A DNA stretch of 17,230 nucleotides from Chloroflexota bacterium (GTDB lineage Bacteria; Chloroflexota; Anaerolineae; UBA1429): NCBI GenBank assembly GCA_012513595.1, contig JAAZBY010000236.1, forward strand, positions 1 to 17,230. Direction: 5' to 3'. The notes beneath the pieces were generated by a model that saw only the letters and a program-made list of their open reading frames with translations, did no database searches and was not told the DNA's origin. Each line of letters begins with the position of its first letter. The stretch's first letter is position 1. The translations under genes and the position numbers were made by a program. Positions 1 to 7,182 of the stretch are shown here, in pieces.

Positions 1-35
1 ACTGTCCCCGCACGCCTCCACACCCCGTGGACGGG

Positions 36-44
36 TTATCCACG
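36..44 (+). other. DnaA-box-like nonamer
   Basis: TTATCCACG differs from the consensus DnaA box TTATCCACA only at the last base. It has the same orientation as the ATATCCACA at 129-137, 93 bp away. A weaker TCCACA core lies at 17-22. The three sites together support the origin-like reading of this gene-free segment, but two good boxes are few for a chromosomal origin. More could lie left of the window edge. Confidence 0.4.
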
Positions 45-128
45 AAGGGCAGAACCCCTTTCCCACTACAGGTAGAGGTCCCTCCGCGCTGGTCGCCTAT
101 GGCTTGTGGTCGACGTGCCTTCGCCCAC

Positions 129-198
129 ATATCCACAGGCCCTACTACGACTACTAACTATAAGAACTATATGATGATATGTATGTGTATATCTAGAA
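129..198 (+). other. Candidate replication-origin unwinding element (DnaA box, GC cluster, CTA triplets, AT-rich tract)
   Basis: Read directly: ATATCCACA at 129-137 is one mismatch from the DnaA box TTATCCACA. It is followed by GGCC (138-141) and then by the triplets CTA CTA CGA CTA CTA at 142-156, with one more CTA at 158-160. A markedly AT-rich stretch continues to about 198. This order (DnaA box, short GC-rich spacer, triplets reading 3'-GAT-5' on the lower strand, AT-rich DNA) is the described layout of the basal unwinding system of bacterial oriC, in which DnaA loads on single-stranded DnaA-trios. No dnaA, dnaN or parAB gene is visible nearby and only a few boxes are seen, so an active origin is an inference. 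It could also be a plasmid-type or inactive origin, or a chance AT-rich promoter region. Confidence 0.4.
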
Positions 199-264
199 GA
201 GCCAGTCTCTGACGCGAGGGCAAAGCAAACCGCCAAGTGAGAGCCTTGCTAGTTTGCCACTGCG

Positions 265-293
265 TTGGCGTGGGCAAGGGTGCGTGCTAGAAT
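265..293 (+). promoter_or_regulatory. Sigma-A-type promoter for pcm
   Basis: TTGGCG (265-270), a 17-bp spacer and TAGAAT (288-293) lie 30 bp upstream of the pcm start codon. The TTGCGG-17-TAGAAT promoter at 5725-5753 is nearly identical in type. This predicts a leader of about 23 nt containing the ribosome binding site GGAAAGG (311-317). Confidence 0.6.
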
Positions 294-322
294 GGGTGCG
301 GTTGGGATGAGGAAAGGGCAGC

Positions 323-997
323 ATGAGGGCGGAGGACGTGGCTGAGGGAGATGCCCTGCGGCGCCTGCTGCAACGCCAGCTGCGCATGCGTGGCATCACG
401 GATGAGGCGGTCCTCCAGGCGATGGCACGGGTGCCGAGGCATCTCTTCGTGCCGCGAGAGACCCTGGAAGACGCCTATGCTGACCAGCCGCTACCCATCG
501 GGTACGGGCAGACGATCTCGCAACCGTATATCGTAGCGGTGATGAGCATGCTGCTGGACCTGACGAAGGAGAGCCGCGTGCTGGAGATCGGTACCGGCTG
601 CGGCTACCAGACGGCGATCCTCGCGGAGCTGGCCGGCGAGGTGTACAGCGTGGAGATCGTCGAAGGGCTGTACAGGCAGGCCAAGGCCCGCCTGGCCGAG
701 CTGGGGTATGCGCGCGTGCAGCTCCGCCTCGGCGATGGTTACTATGGCTGGGCGGAGCACGCCCCCTATGACGCGATCCTGGCCACCTGCGCTCCTGAAC
801 AAGTGCCGCCGCCTCTCTCGGCCCAGCTGCGTGACGGTGGGCGCCTGGTCATCCCGGTGGGCAGCCAGGGAGACTACCAGGTGCTCTACCTGCTGCGCCG
901 TGAGGGGGACAAGGTGACCACGCAGCGAATCTTTGAGGTGGCCTTTGTGCCCCTGACGGGTCCGCACGATCAGGACCCTGACGCGGCGGACGACTAG
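323..997 (+). CDS. pcm: Protein-L-isoaspartate O-methyltransferase
   Basis: This 224-residue protein matches the usual length of bacterial PCMT enzymes, which transfer a methyl group from S-adenosylmethionine to the carboxyl of isoaspartate residues formed by protein ageing, so starting their repair in the cytoplasm. Family signatures are clear: RVPRHLFVP (36-44), the substrate-side segment YADQPLPIGYGQTISQP (52-68), and the SAM-binding motif I VLEIGTGCGYQT (86-97). The acidic end of motif II (VYSVEI, 107-112), LGDGYYGW (136-143) and the late strand GGRLVIPVG (172-180) also fit. The short acidic tail after residue 212 is not conserved in the family. The ATG at 323 is preceded by GGAAAGG at good spacing and by a promoter. 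The gene is alone on its strand and meets efp head-on at a shared hairpin. Confidence 0.95.
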   Translation: MRAEDVAEGDALRRLLQRQLRMRGITDEAVLQAMARVPRHLFVPRETLEDAYADQPLPIGYGQTISQPYIVAVMSMLLDLTKESRVLEIGTGCGYQTAILAELAGEVYSVEIVEGLYRQAKARLAELGYARVQLRLGDGYYGWAEHAPYDAILATCAPEQVPPPLSAQLRDGGRLVIPVGSQGDYQVLYLLRREGDKVTTQRIFEVAFVPLTGPHDQDPDAADD

Positions 998-1015
998 AGC
1001 GTGGGATGGAACGAG

Positions 1016-1050
1016 ACGGGCCCCTGGCACAACATGCGCCAGGGGCCCGT
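1016..1050. terminator. Bidirectional terminator hairpin between pcm and efp
   Basis: A perfect 13-bp stem (ACGGGCCCCTGGC at 1016-1028 with GCCAGGGGCCCGT at 1038-1050) closes a 9-nt loop. It lies between the convergent ends of pcm (997) and efp (1076), where a shared terminator is expected. There is no clear T tract on either side, so it may act with Rho or as an RNA 3'-end stabiliser. Confidence 0.75.
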
Positions 1051-1075
1051 TGGCATGCTGGGCGGGGCAAGCGCG

Positions 1076-1633
1076 TCAGACGCGCGTCTGGTACTCGCCG
1101 GTGCGCGTGTCGATGCGCAGCACGTCGCCCGTCTTGATGAACAGGGGCACCTGGATCTTGAGGCCCGTCTCCAGCGTCACCTCCTTGGTCGCGCCGGTGG
1201 CAGTGTCGCCGGCGAACCCGGGCGGCGCGTCGGTGACCTCCAGGTCGATGGTGATGGGCAGCTCGATGCCGATCGGCTCGCCCTCGTAGGTCTCCATGTC
1301 CAGCGTGGTCCCGTCCTTCATGTAGGGGATGACGTCGGCCAGCAGCTCGCGGGTCAGGATCGGCTGCTCGAACGTCTCCGTATCCATAAAGTGGTACAGG
1401 TCGCCGTCGGAGTAGAGGAACTGGACGTTATGATGATCAAGGCGCACGCTCTGCACGCGGTCGCCACTGATAAAGTTCCGGGAGATGGTGGCGCCGGTGC
1501 GGAGGTTGCGCAGCTTGGTGCGGATAACGGCCGTCCCGCGACCGGGCTTGTAGTGGTCGTAGTCCAGGACTTTGAACAGCTCGCCGTCCATCTCAAAGGT
1601 GACGCCTTTGCGAAGCTCTGTGACCGATATCAT
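1076..1633 (-). CDS. efp: Elongation factor P
   Basis: The 185-residue product has the three-domain layout of EF-P, which binds between the ribosomal P and E sites and relieves stalling at polyproline. The N-terminal KOW-like domain carries the tip loop HYKPGRGTA (27-35). The middle OB domain follows, and the C-terminal OB domain ends in the family signature ETGLKIQVPLFIKTGD (about 153-168). The residue that aligns with the modified Lys34 of E. coli EF-P is Arg32 here. In EarP-type bacteria an arginine at this place is rhamnosylated, but other lineages also carry Arg in a KxGRG loop, so the modification cannot be told from this window. The start has GGAGG 8 nt upstream and a consensus promoter 42 bp away. 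It lies downstream of dinG on the same strand but has its own promoter. Confidence 0.96.
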   Translation of the reverse strand: MISVTELRKGVTFEMDGELFKVLDYDHYKPGRGTAVIRTKLRNLRTGATISRNFISGDRVQSVRLDHHNVQFLYSDGDLYHFMDTETFEQPILTRELLADVIPYMKDGTTLDMETYEGEPIGIELPITIDLEVTDAPPGFAGDTATGATKEVTLETGLKIQVPLFIKTGDVLRIDTRTGEYQTRV

Positions 1634-1674
1634 GGTAAATCCTCCACTGCACCGGGCAATACATAATCAACCAC

Positions 1675-1703
1675 ATTATAGCGGGGAACAGCGGCGCGGC
1701 AAA
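1675..1703 (-). promoter_or_regulatory. Promoter for efp
   Basis: On the minus strand, TTTGCC (1703-1698), a 17-bp spacer and a perfect TATAAT (1680-1675) lie in the 88-bp gap between dinG and efp. The expected leader is about 35 nt and contains TGGAGG. The consensus -10 suits a highly expressed translation factor and shows that efp does not depend on dinG transcription. Confidence 0.75.
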
Positions 1704-1721
1704 TTCCCGCGGGCCGGGCAC

Positions 1722-4556
1722 TCAGCCGCGATTGGCCGGGTCGAGCCAACGCCTGGCGAGATCGGGCAACAGCCGGATGGGGCCCTGGCGTGCCGTGCAG
1801 CCAGGCAGAGAGCGGAGAATGGTCTTCCCGTAGGACTTGGTCAGCAGGCGCTTGTCCAGCACGACCACCAGGCCATAGTCATCCGTGCTGCGGATCAGCC
1901 GGCCAAAGCCCTGGCGGAAGCGCAGGATCGCGTCTGGCAGGTAGAACTCGCTAAAGGGGTCGTCAAACGTGGCGGCCCGGGCGGAGAAGACCGGGTCCGT
2001 CGGCACCGCGAAGGGCAACCGGGCGATTACCAGGCAGCTCAGCGCCTCACCGACGATGTCCACCCCCTCCCAGAAGCTGCGCGTGCCCAGCAGCACCGAG
2101 CGTGAGGTGCTGCGGAAGCTCTCCAGAATCTGCTGCCGCGAGCCGTCAAAGCCCTGCCCGTAGACGACGATCCCCTCCTCCTCCAGTGGCCCCTGCACGG
2201 CGCGGTAGGTGGCGTTCAGCTGGCTGTTGGAGGTAAAGAGCACCATCGCGCGCCCCTCGGTCGCCGCGCAGAGGTCCACGATGGCCTGTTCGACGTTCTT
2301 TTGATAGTAGGGCTCGTTCGGCTCGGGGATGTCCTTGGGGACGTAGAGGAGCACCGACGTCTCAAAGTCAAAGGGAGAGTCGAGGGCCAGCTCGGTCGGC
2401 TCCTCCAGGCCCAGGCGCTCTTTGATGTAGCGAAAGCTGTTACCGGTCTGCAGGGTGGCAGAGGTGAGAACCACGCAGTCCTTTTGGCTAAAGAGCCGCT
2501 CCTCGAGCAACGGGCCGACCTGGAGCGGGGCACTCTGCAGGGTGACCTCTCCCCCCGGGTTGGCGATGGTCAGCCAGTAGACCTGGGCATCGTCGGCATC
2601 GGTGATGATGCCCTGTAGGCCCGCCCACATGCCCACGCCGGTCAGCACGGCGGCGTTGAGCTCCTGGAGGATCTCGCCACGCTCCGTATCTTGCTCGTCC
2701 TCGCCGAGCTCCTCCACGCGTTTGGCCAGGTCGCCGAGGCCCTTCAGCACGCGTTGCAGCGCCGTGGAGAGGTCCTCCCAGGCGACCTCGACGCGGCTCC
2801 AGTCGGGCTGGGCGCGCTGGCCAGGGGTCAGCAGGATGGTCAGGTCGTATTGGCTCTGGGCGCGGCTTTCGGCCAGAGAGTCGACAAACGTCGTCACGAC
2901 GTTGAAAAGGGCGTAAAGGTACTGCTCAGAGGACTGCACCGCGGCCACCACGGTGTTGACCAGCACCTCGACGGCGTCGCGCGCGTTCTGGCTCACGGCT
3001 TGCCGGCGGAAGAGCCCCGGCACGCGGCCCACCAGCCCGCCGGGCACCTCGCCGGCCCGATGGCTGATATCGGCCAGGTAGGCGTAGAGTCCCTGCCGGC
3101 TGACGGCGATGCCGAACTGGTCGGTGGCGACGTCTTCGAGATGGTGGGCCTCGTCGATGATCAGGTAGTGGTACTCGGGCAGAACGCGGCTCTCCATGGC
3201 CAGGTCCGAGAGGAGCAGGGCGTGGTTCACCACCACGAGGTGGGCGCGCTCGGCGCGATCCCGGGCGCGGTAAAAGAAGCAGCTGCCCTGGCGACGATAG
3301 GGGCAGCGGTCTCCGAAACAGGTCTCTGAGGAGGCCTGTACCTGCGCCCAGACGGTCTGGTCGGCGTTCACCAGAACCAGTTCTGAGCGCTCCCCGGTGG
3401 TCGTCTGCGGCAGCCAGGCCAGGATCTTTGTGAGGCCAGAGAGCTCCGCGCCCGTGAGCTGCCGCGAGCGCCGGAAGGCGCCCAGCCGCCGCTGACACAA
3501 ATAGTTCCCGCGGCCCTTCAGCAGCGCGGTGCGGAAGGGGAGCCCGAGGATGCGCTGGATATCGGGTATGTCCTTCGCGAACAGCTGATCCTGCAGGTTG
3601 ATGGTGTTCGAGGAGATGATCACCCGCAGGTCGTTCTGCAGCGCAAAGTGGGCCGCCGGCAGCAGGTAGGCCAGCGACTTGCCGGTGCCGGTGCCCGCCT
3701 CGACCAGCAGGTGGCAGGGCAGGTTAAAGGCCTCCGCCACGGCGCGGACCATCTCCACCTGTTGGGGCCGATGCTCATACCCCGGGAAGGCGCTCTGAAA
3801 GATACCTCCCGGCGCCACCAGGGCGGCCAGGGCGTCGGGATCCACCGGGCGAATGGTCTCTGCCGGCTCCAACGGCGGCATATCGGGCTCTTTGGCACGC
3901 GCTACGGGACCCGCCTGGGCCTCGGCGACGGGCCAGGGGCTGGCAAAGAGGGCCCCGCTGGCCTCGCGCCGCTCGGCGGCCACGTCGCGAAAGACCCGAC
4001 CCAACGGCCAATCAGTGGCCGACGCCAACGCGGCGACCTCCTCCAGCAGGCGCAGGTCCCAGCCGCTGATCCGCTCGACCAGCGCCACAAAGAGCTCCTT
4101 GGTGGCAACGGCATCGTGCAGGGCGCGGTGGTTCTGCGGCAGAGAGATGTCGAGGCGCTCGCAGAGGTTGGCCAGAGAGTAGCGGCCGGCCCCGGGCAGG
4201 ACGATACTGGCCAGCTCAAAGGTGTCGAGGGGCAGGTTGTTCACCAGCAGGCCGTGGCGCCGCAGGAACTGCTGGTCCATCTCGACCGAGTGGGCCACCA
4301 CGGGATGGTTGGCCACCATGGTGAGGATGCGCCCCGTCAGCGAGCGCATGGTGGGCGCGTCGCGCAGGTCCTCGTTGCGCAGCCCCACCAACTGCTCGAT
4401 CTTGAGCGGGATCTGCCGGTTGGAGCGCACCAGGCTGGAGAACGTGTCCAGCACCTCGTCTCCGCGGAATTTGACCAGGGCAATCTCGATGATCTCGTCT
4501 CGACGGGGGTCGAGGCCGGTGAACTCGAGGTCGATGGCCACATAGATGCGATCCAT
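1722..4556 (-). CDS. dinG: DnaQ-like 3'-5' exonuclease fused to DinG-family Fe-S helicase
   Basis: The 944-residue protein combines a DEDD exonuclease (about 1-165) with an XPD/DinG-type superfamily 2 helicase (about 255-940), as in the DinG of Bacillus and relatives. Exonuclease motifs look intact: D9 and E11 in IDLEFTGL, D94 in HSVEMDQQFL, and H143 with D148 in HRALHDA. The helicase shows Q-motif-like HRPQQ (262-266), Walker A EAGTGTGKS (286-294), four cysteines at 354, 413, 418 and 426 placed as in 4Fe-4S helicases, and DEAH at 468-471. Near the C-terminus are GTRSFWEGVD and the arginine-finger motif QGFGRLIRS. In the family it unwinds DNA, including R-loop and damage-related structures; the exonuclease half may degrade the displaced strand. 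The ATG at 4556 has GGAAG upstream and its own TATAAT promoter. It is transcribed toward efp. Confidence 0.93.
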   Translation of the reverse strand: MDRIYVAIDLEFTGLDPRRDEIIEIALVKFRGDEVLDTFSSLVRSNRQIPLKIEQLVGLRNEDLRDAPTMRSLTGRILTMVANHPVVAHSVEMDQQFLRRHGLLVNNLPLDTFELASIVLPGAGRYSLANLCERLDISLPQNHRALHDAVATKELFVALVERISGWDLRLLEEVAALASATDWPLGRVFRDVAAERREASGALFASPWPVAEAQAGPVARAKEPDMPPLEPAETIRPVDPDALAALVAPGGIFQSAFPGYEHRPQQVEMVRAVAEAFNLPCHLLVEAGTGTGKSLAYLLPAAHFALQNDLRVIISSNTINLQDQLFAKDIPDIQRILGLPFRTALLKGRGNYLCQRRLGAFRRSRQLTGAELSGLTKILAWLPQTTTGERSELVLVNADQTVWAQVQASSETCFGDRCPYRRQGSCFFYRARDRAERAHLVVVNHALLLSDLAMESRVLPEYHYLIIDEAHHLEDVATDQFGIAVSRQGLYAYLADISHRAGEVPGGLVGRVPGLFRRQAVSQNARDAVEVLVNTVVAAVQSSEQYLYALFNVVTTFVDSLAESRAQSQYDLTILLTPGQRAQPDWSRVEVAWEDLSTALQRVLKGLGDLAKRVEELGEDEQDTERGEILQELNAAVLTGVGMWAGLQGIITDADDAQVYWLTIANPGGEVTLQSAPLQVGPLLEERLFSQKDCVVLTSATLQTGNSFRYIKERLGLEEPTELALDSPFDFETSVLLYVPKDIPEPNEPYYQKNVEQAIVDLCAATEGRAMVLFTSNSQLNATYRAVQGPLEEEGIVVYGQGFDGSRQQILESFRSTSRSVLLGTRSFWEGVDIVGEALSCLVIARLPFAVPTDPVFSARAATFDDPFSEFYLPDAILRFRQGFGRLIRSTDDYGLVVVLDKRLLTKSYGKTILRSLPGCTARQGPIRLLPDLARRWLDPANRG

Positions 4557-4598
4557 TGGGCTTCACTTCCAGGCTAAGCAGCGCAGCGAACAGGGGTC

Positions 4599-4627
4599 AT
4601 TATACAACAGATGTTCTAGTGCCCCAA
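4599..4627 (-). promoter_or_regulatory. Promoter for dinG
   Basis: On the minus strand, TTGGGG (4627-4622), a 17-bp spacer and a perfect TATAAT (4604-4599) lie 42 bp upstream of the dinG start codon. No SOS-box-like palindrome was seen over it. Confidence 0.65.
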
Positions 4628-4634
4628 GGTGCTG

Positions 4635-4660
4635 GCGCGGCGGGAGAGCCCCCGCCGCGC
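4635..4660 (-). terminator. GC-rich hairpin downstream of the esterase gene
   Basis: A perfect 10-bp stem (GCGCGGCGGG at 4635-4644 with CCCGCCGCGC at 4651-4660) closes a 6-nt loop. It lies 51 bp past the stop codon of the esterase at 4711 and just before the dinG promoter, which is where a terminator would keep the two transcripts apart. No T tract follows, so the call rests on position and stem strength. Confidence 0.5.
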
Positions 4661-4710
4661 TGCCCGCTGCCCGCGAGGTGTTGCCTGCCGCGCGGAAGGC
4701 GGCCCCGCTC

Positions 4711-5625
4711 CTACAGCCAGCGCCGCAGGAACTGGAGGATCGCGGCGCGGCCGTGGGCCGTCTCAAAGTGGCCGGTCTCGTAGCGGAGGAGGCTCCATCG
4801 TTCGGGAGCGCCCTGCTCGGCGTAGACTTGCGAGAGGTGCGCGTCGATGCGGTCCAGCCCAGCCGGCGGCGTCAGCGGGTCGTGGTTCCCGGCTAGGGCC
4901 AGGTGGGCGCGCGGCGCGATCAGGGCGTTGATGGCGGCCGTGTCAAAGTGCTTTAGCAGGCTGGGCACATAGTAGTAGATGCCGTGGCCGTCGAGGCCGC
5001 GCGTCTCGATGAGGGCCTGGAAATCGGTCAGGCAGCAGATGTCGACGCAGACCCGGATGCGCTCGTCCAGCGCTGCCAGCCACCAGGCCATGGTGGACCC
5101 CATGGAGATCCCCAGTGTCGCCAGGCGGTTCGCGTCAACCTCCGGGCGTGAGACCATATAGTCGACGGCGCGCAGGCTGTCGTAGATCATCATGCCCCAC
5201 AGTACCTGCCCCTTCCAGAGCATCTCCTTGAACAGGGCCGACTCGGTGCGTCCGCGCCGCTCACCAAAGTTCCACGCGTCAATACACAGGGCGCAATAGC
5301 CGGCCTCGGTGAGCGCCTTGGCATACGGGGGAGACTGCAGCGCACCCCGCCCGGCCACGAACTCTTCCTTGGCGATGTCGTAGCGGCCGCCGTGGGCATG
5401 GTTGTACAGCACCGCCGGCAGCGGCCCCGCGGCTTCCTGCGGCAGGGCCAGGTAGGCCGGCACCGGCTCGATGCCGTTGAGGTCCAGCACGAGTGTCTCC
5501 AGGATGTAGCCATCCCGCTCCTCTACCTTGACGACCTCTGCGGCAAGCGGGCGATCCCGGTCGGGGAGGTCCCCCAGCAGGGCGTACAACTCTTGGCGGC
5601 GCGCGACCTGATCGTCACTGCTCAT
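4711..5625 (-). CDS. Dienelactone-hydrolase / acetyl-xylan-esterase-like alpha/beta hydrolase
   Basis: The 304-residue protein is a single-domain alpha/beta hydrolase without a signal peptide, so probably cytoplasmic. The likely triad is Ser174 in GISMGS, Asp249 in GNHDP and His286 in ETGHFE, all at the expected spacing. Other family marks are the strand and oxyanion region LYNHAHGG (73-80) and [12 protein letters not shown] (114-125). It fits the broad dienelactone hydrolase/Abhydrolase_7 group, which cleaves ester bonds of small or sugar-linked substrates; the substrate cannot be read from sequence. Residues 151-182 resemble 190-221 of the hydrolase at 8145-10070 (both have an RA-DY--SRPEVD run before the nucleophile), so the two are distant relatives. 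GGAGAGG precedes the ATG at 5625, and a good promoter sits 45 bp upstream, divergent from the MFS operon. Confidence 0.85.
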   Translation of the reverse strand: MSSDDQVARRQELYALLGDLPDRDRPLAAEVVKVEERDGYILETLVLDLNGIEPVPAYLALPQEAAGPLPAVLYNHAHGGRYDIAKEEFVAGRGALQSPPYAKALTEAGYCALCIDAWNFGERRGRTESALFKEMLWKGQVLWGMMIYDSLRAVDYMVSRPEVDANRLATLGISMGSTMAWWLAALDERIRVCVDICCLTDFQALIETRGLDGHGIYYYVPSLLKHFDTAAINALIAPRAHLALAGNHDPLTPPAGLDRIDAHLSQVYAEQGAPERWSLLRYETGHFETAHGRAAILQFLRRWL

Positions 5626-5669
5626 GCTTTCCTCTCCCGTGCGGGTGTCGATGGCCGATCACTGTGAAA

Positions 5670-5699
5670 ACTATAGCCGTCGCCCTGCTGCAACGTCAA
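5670..5699 (-). promoter_or_regulatory. Promoter for the esterase at 4711-5625
   Basis: On the minus strand, TTGACG (5699-5694), an 18-bp spacer and TATAGT (5675-5670). It stands back to back with the MFS promoter; the two -35 elements are only 25 bp apart, so one regulator could act on both directions. Confidence 0.65.
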
Positions 5700-5724
5700 G
5701 GACGGGGCGGCTGTACCGGGCGTG

Positions 5725-5753
5725 TTGCGGGGCACTCTGCGGCGATGTAGAAT
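5725..5753 (+). promoter_or_regulatory. Promoter for the MFS / TSUP operon
   Basis: TTGCGG (5725-5730), a 17-bp spacer and TAGAAT (5748-5753) lie 48 bp upstream of the MFS start codon. The form matches the pcm promoter at 265-293. Confidence 0.6.
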
Positions 5754-5800
5754 CGCGGCCTATCTACCTGCACCCGCACCGCGGCCATGGAGAGCAGGGC

Positions 5801-7003
5801 ATGATGCAACGCGCGCGGCTACGTCGTCAGCTGTCCGCTTTGTGGACGCCGCAGCTGCTGACCTTGGCTGCGGCGGTCTTTCTGACCAGGCTCGGCCAGG
5901 GGCTGATGTCGGGCGTCAGCACCAACTTTTTCGTCGACACGCTGGGGCTCAGCGGCCGGCAGGTGCTGTGGATGACCAGCGTCCGCGAGGTGCCCGGGCT
6001 GCTGCTGGTCTTCCTGGCGGCGGCCATCTGCCACCTGCCGCTGGCCTGGCGGGCCGCAGGGTCGCTCCTGGTCATGGGCCTTGGCTTTGGGCTCTACGCC
6101 ATCGTGCACTCGTACGCCGCTCTCTTGGCCATGGTGGTCTTGGCCAGCGTCGGGTTCCACAACTGGGGACCCTCGGAGGGCGCCCTGGCCCTGGGGATGG
6201 CGGGCAAAGAGCAGTCGGGCCGGGTTCTGGGGGGCCTGGCCTCGATGGGCGCGTTGGCCTCCATCGTCGGCATCGGGCTGGTGGCGGCGCTGTCAGCCAT
6301 CCTGCCGCTGCGCCTCTTTTACGCGGCGGGCGGCCTCGTCATCGCTCTCGCCGGGCTGGTGGTGCTGCGGGTGCCGCGGACCGTGGGGGCCAGCCGGGGC
6401 GCTGCGGTGCCGCGGATCGTCGTGCGGCGCAAGTACTGGCTTTACTATGTGCTGACCTTCTTTGAGGGCTGCCGCACGCAGGTGTTCGGCGCGTTTGGCA
6501 CGCTGGTGCTCGTCGAGTACTATGACCTGCGCGTGGGGCAGATCAGCATACTCCTGGCCATCAGTGGCCTGCTGAACTTCCTGATGGCGCCCTACTTTGG
6601 GCGCCTCATCGACAGGGTCGGCTAGCGGGTGATGCTCTCGAGCAGCTACCTGGCGCTGGCCTTGTGCTTTGTGGGCTATGCCACGGTGCACAATGTGTGG
6701 TTCCTGGCGGCCATGCTGTTGGGCATCAACCTGCTGATCACCATGCGCATCGGCCTCTCGAGCTATGTGAACCGCATCGCTCCCCCCGAGGAACTGGCCC
6801 CGACCCTCAGCGCCGGCGTCAGCGTGAACCACCTCAGCTCGGTGAGCGTGTCGTTGGTGGCCGGTTCGCTGCTGGAGGTCGTGGGTTACGAGGGGCTCTG
6901 CTGGGGCGCCGTCGGGTTGATCCTGCTGTCGGTGCCGTTCGCCTGGTCGATGCGCGTCGGCCAGGCAGAGGCCACGCCGCTGGCGGCCGTCGCCAGCGGA
7001 TAG
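5801..7003 (+). pseudogene. MFS transporter interrupted by an in-frame TAG stop at 6623-6625
   Basis: One continuous frame of 400 residues plus the stop codon would encode a 12-helix major facilitator superfamily transporter, but codon 275 is TAG. The first part (274 residues) runs through about eight hydrophobic helices and ends at YFGRLIDRVG. The reading frame resumes directly with RVMLSSSYLAL and continues through about four more helices to 7003. The stop falls inside the second copy of MFS motif A (G-x-L-x-D-R-x-G-x-R) in the loop between helices 8 and 9, where a charged residue is expected, so a single base change such as GAG to TAG explains it. The ATG at 6629 could restart translation but has no good ribosome binding site. 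Start at 5801 is supported by GGAGAG (5789-5794). The ligand is unknown. The break may be a real mutation, strain variation or a sequencing error. Confidence 0.82.
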
Positions 7004-7038
7004 CGCCCCGGGATGGACGCGCGGGTGATAGGAAGGCC

Positions 7039-7182
7039 ATGAACACTACTGTGCAGATCGTGCTGGCGCTGGTCGTCCCCATCGGCTGGGGGCTGCTCAG
7101 CGCCTATCTCTTTGACCGCTTCCGCGAGCACCGCCAGAGGCGGGCCTGCGCCCAGCGCGATGCCGAGGGCGGCGAGGAATGA
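7039..7182 (+). CDS. Small single-helix membrane protein (47 aa)
   Basis: The product has a short N-terminus, one hydrophobic helix (about residues 5-25, [19 protein letters not shown]), then a strongly basic stretch ([11 protein letters not shown]) and an acidic tail. The basic flank after the helix predicts an N-out, C-in topology by the positive-inside rule. The ATG at 7039 has a strong AGGAAGG at 7030-7036. Its stop overlaps the start of the TSUP permease (ATGA at 7179-7182), so the two are very likely translationally coupled and made in a fixed ratio. No named family is recognised. The position suggests an accessory subunit or stabiliser of the permease, which is an inference. Confidence 0.75.
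   Translation: MNTTVQIVLALVVPIGWGLLSAYLFDRFREHRQRRACAQRDAEGGEE

Noticed and set aside
6623..6625. TAG as a pyrrolysine codon or general stop reassignment
   Set aside because: TAG ends other genes here normally (pcm, msrC, tandem hydrolase, isomerase), and an MFS loop is not a known pyrrolysine site.
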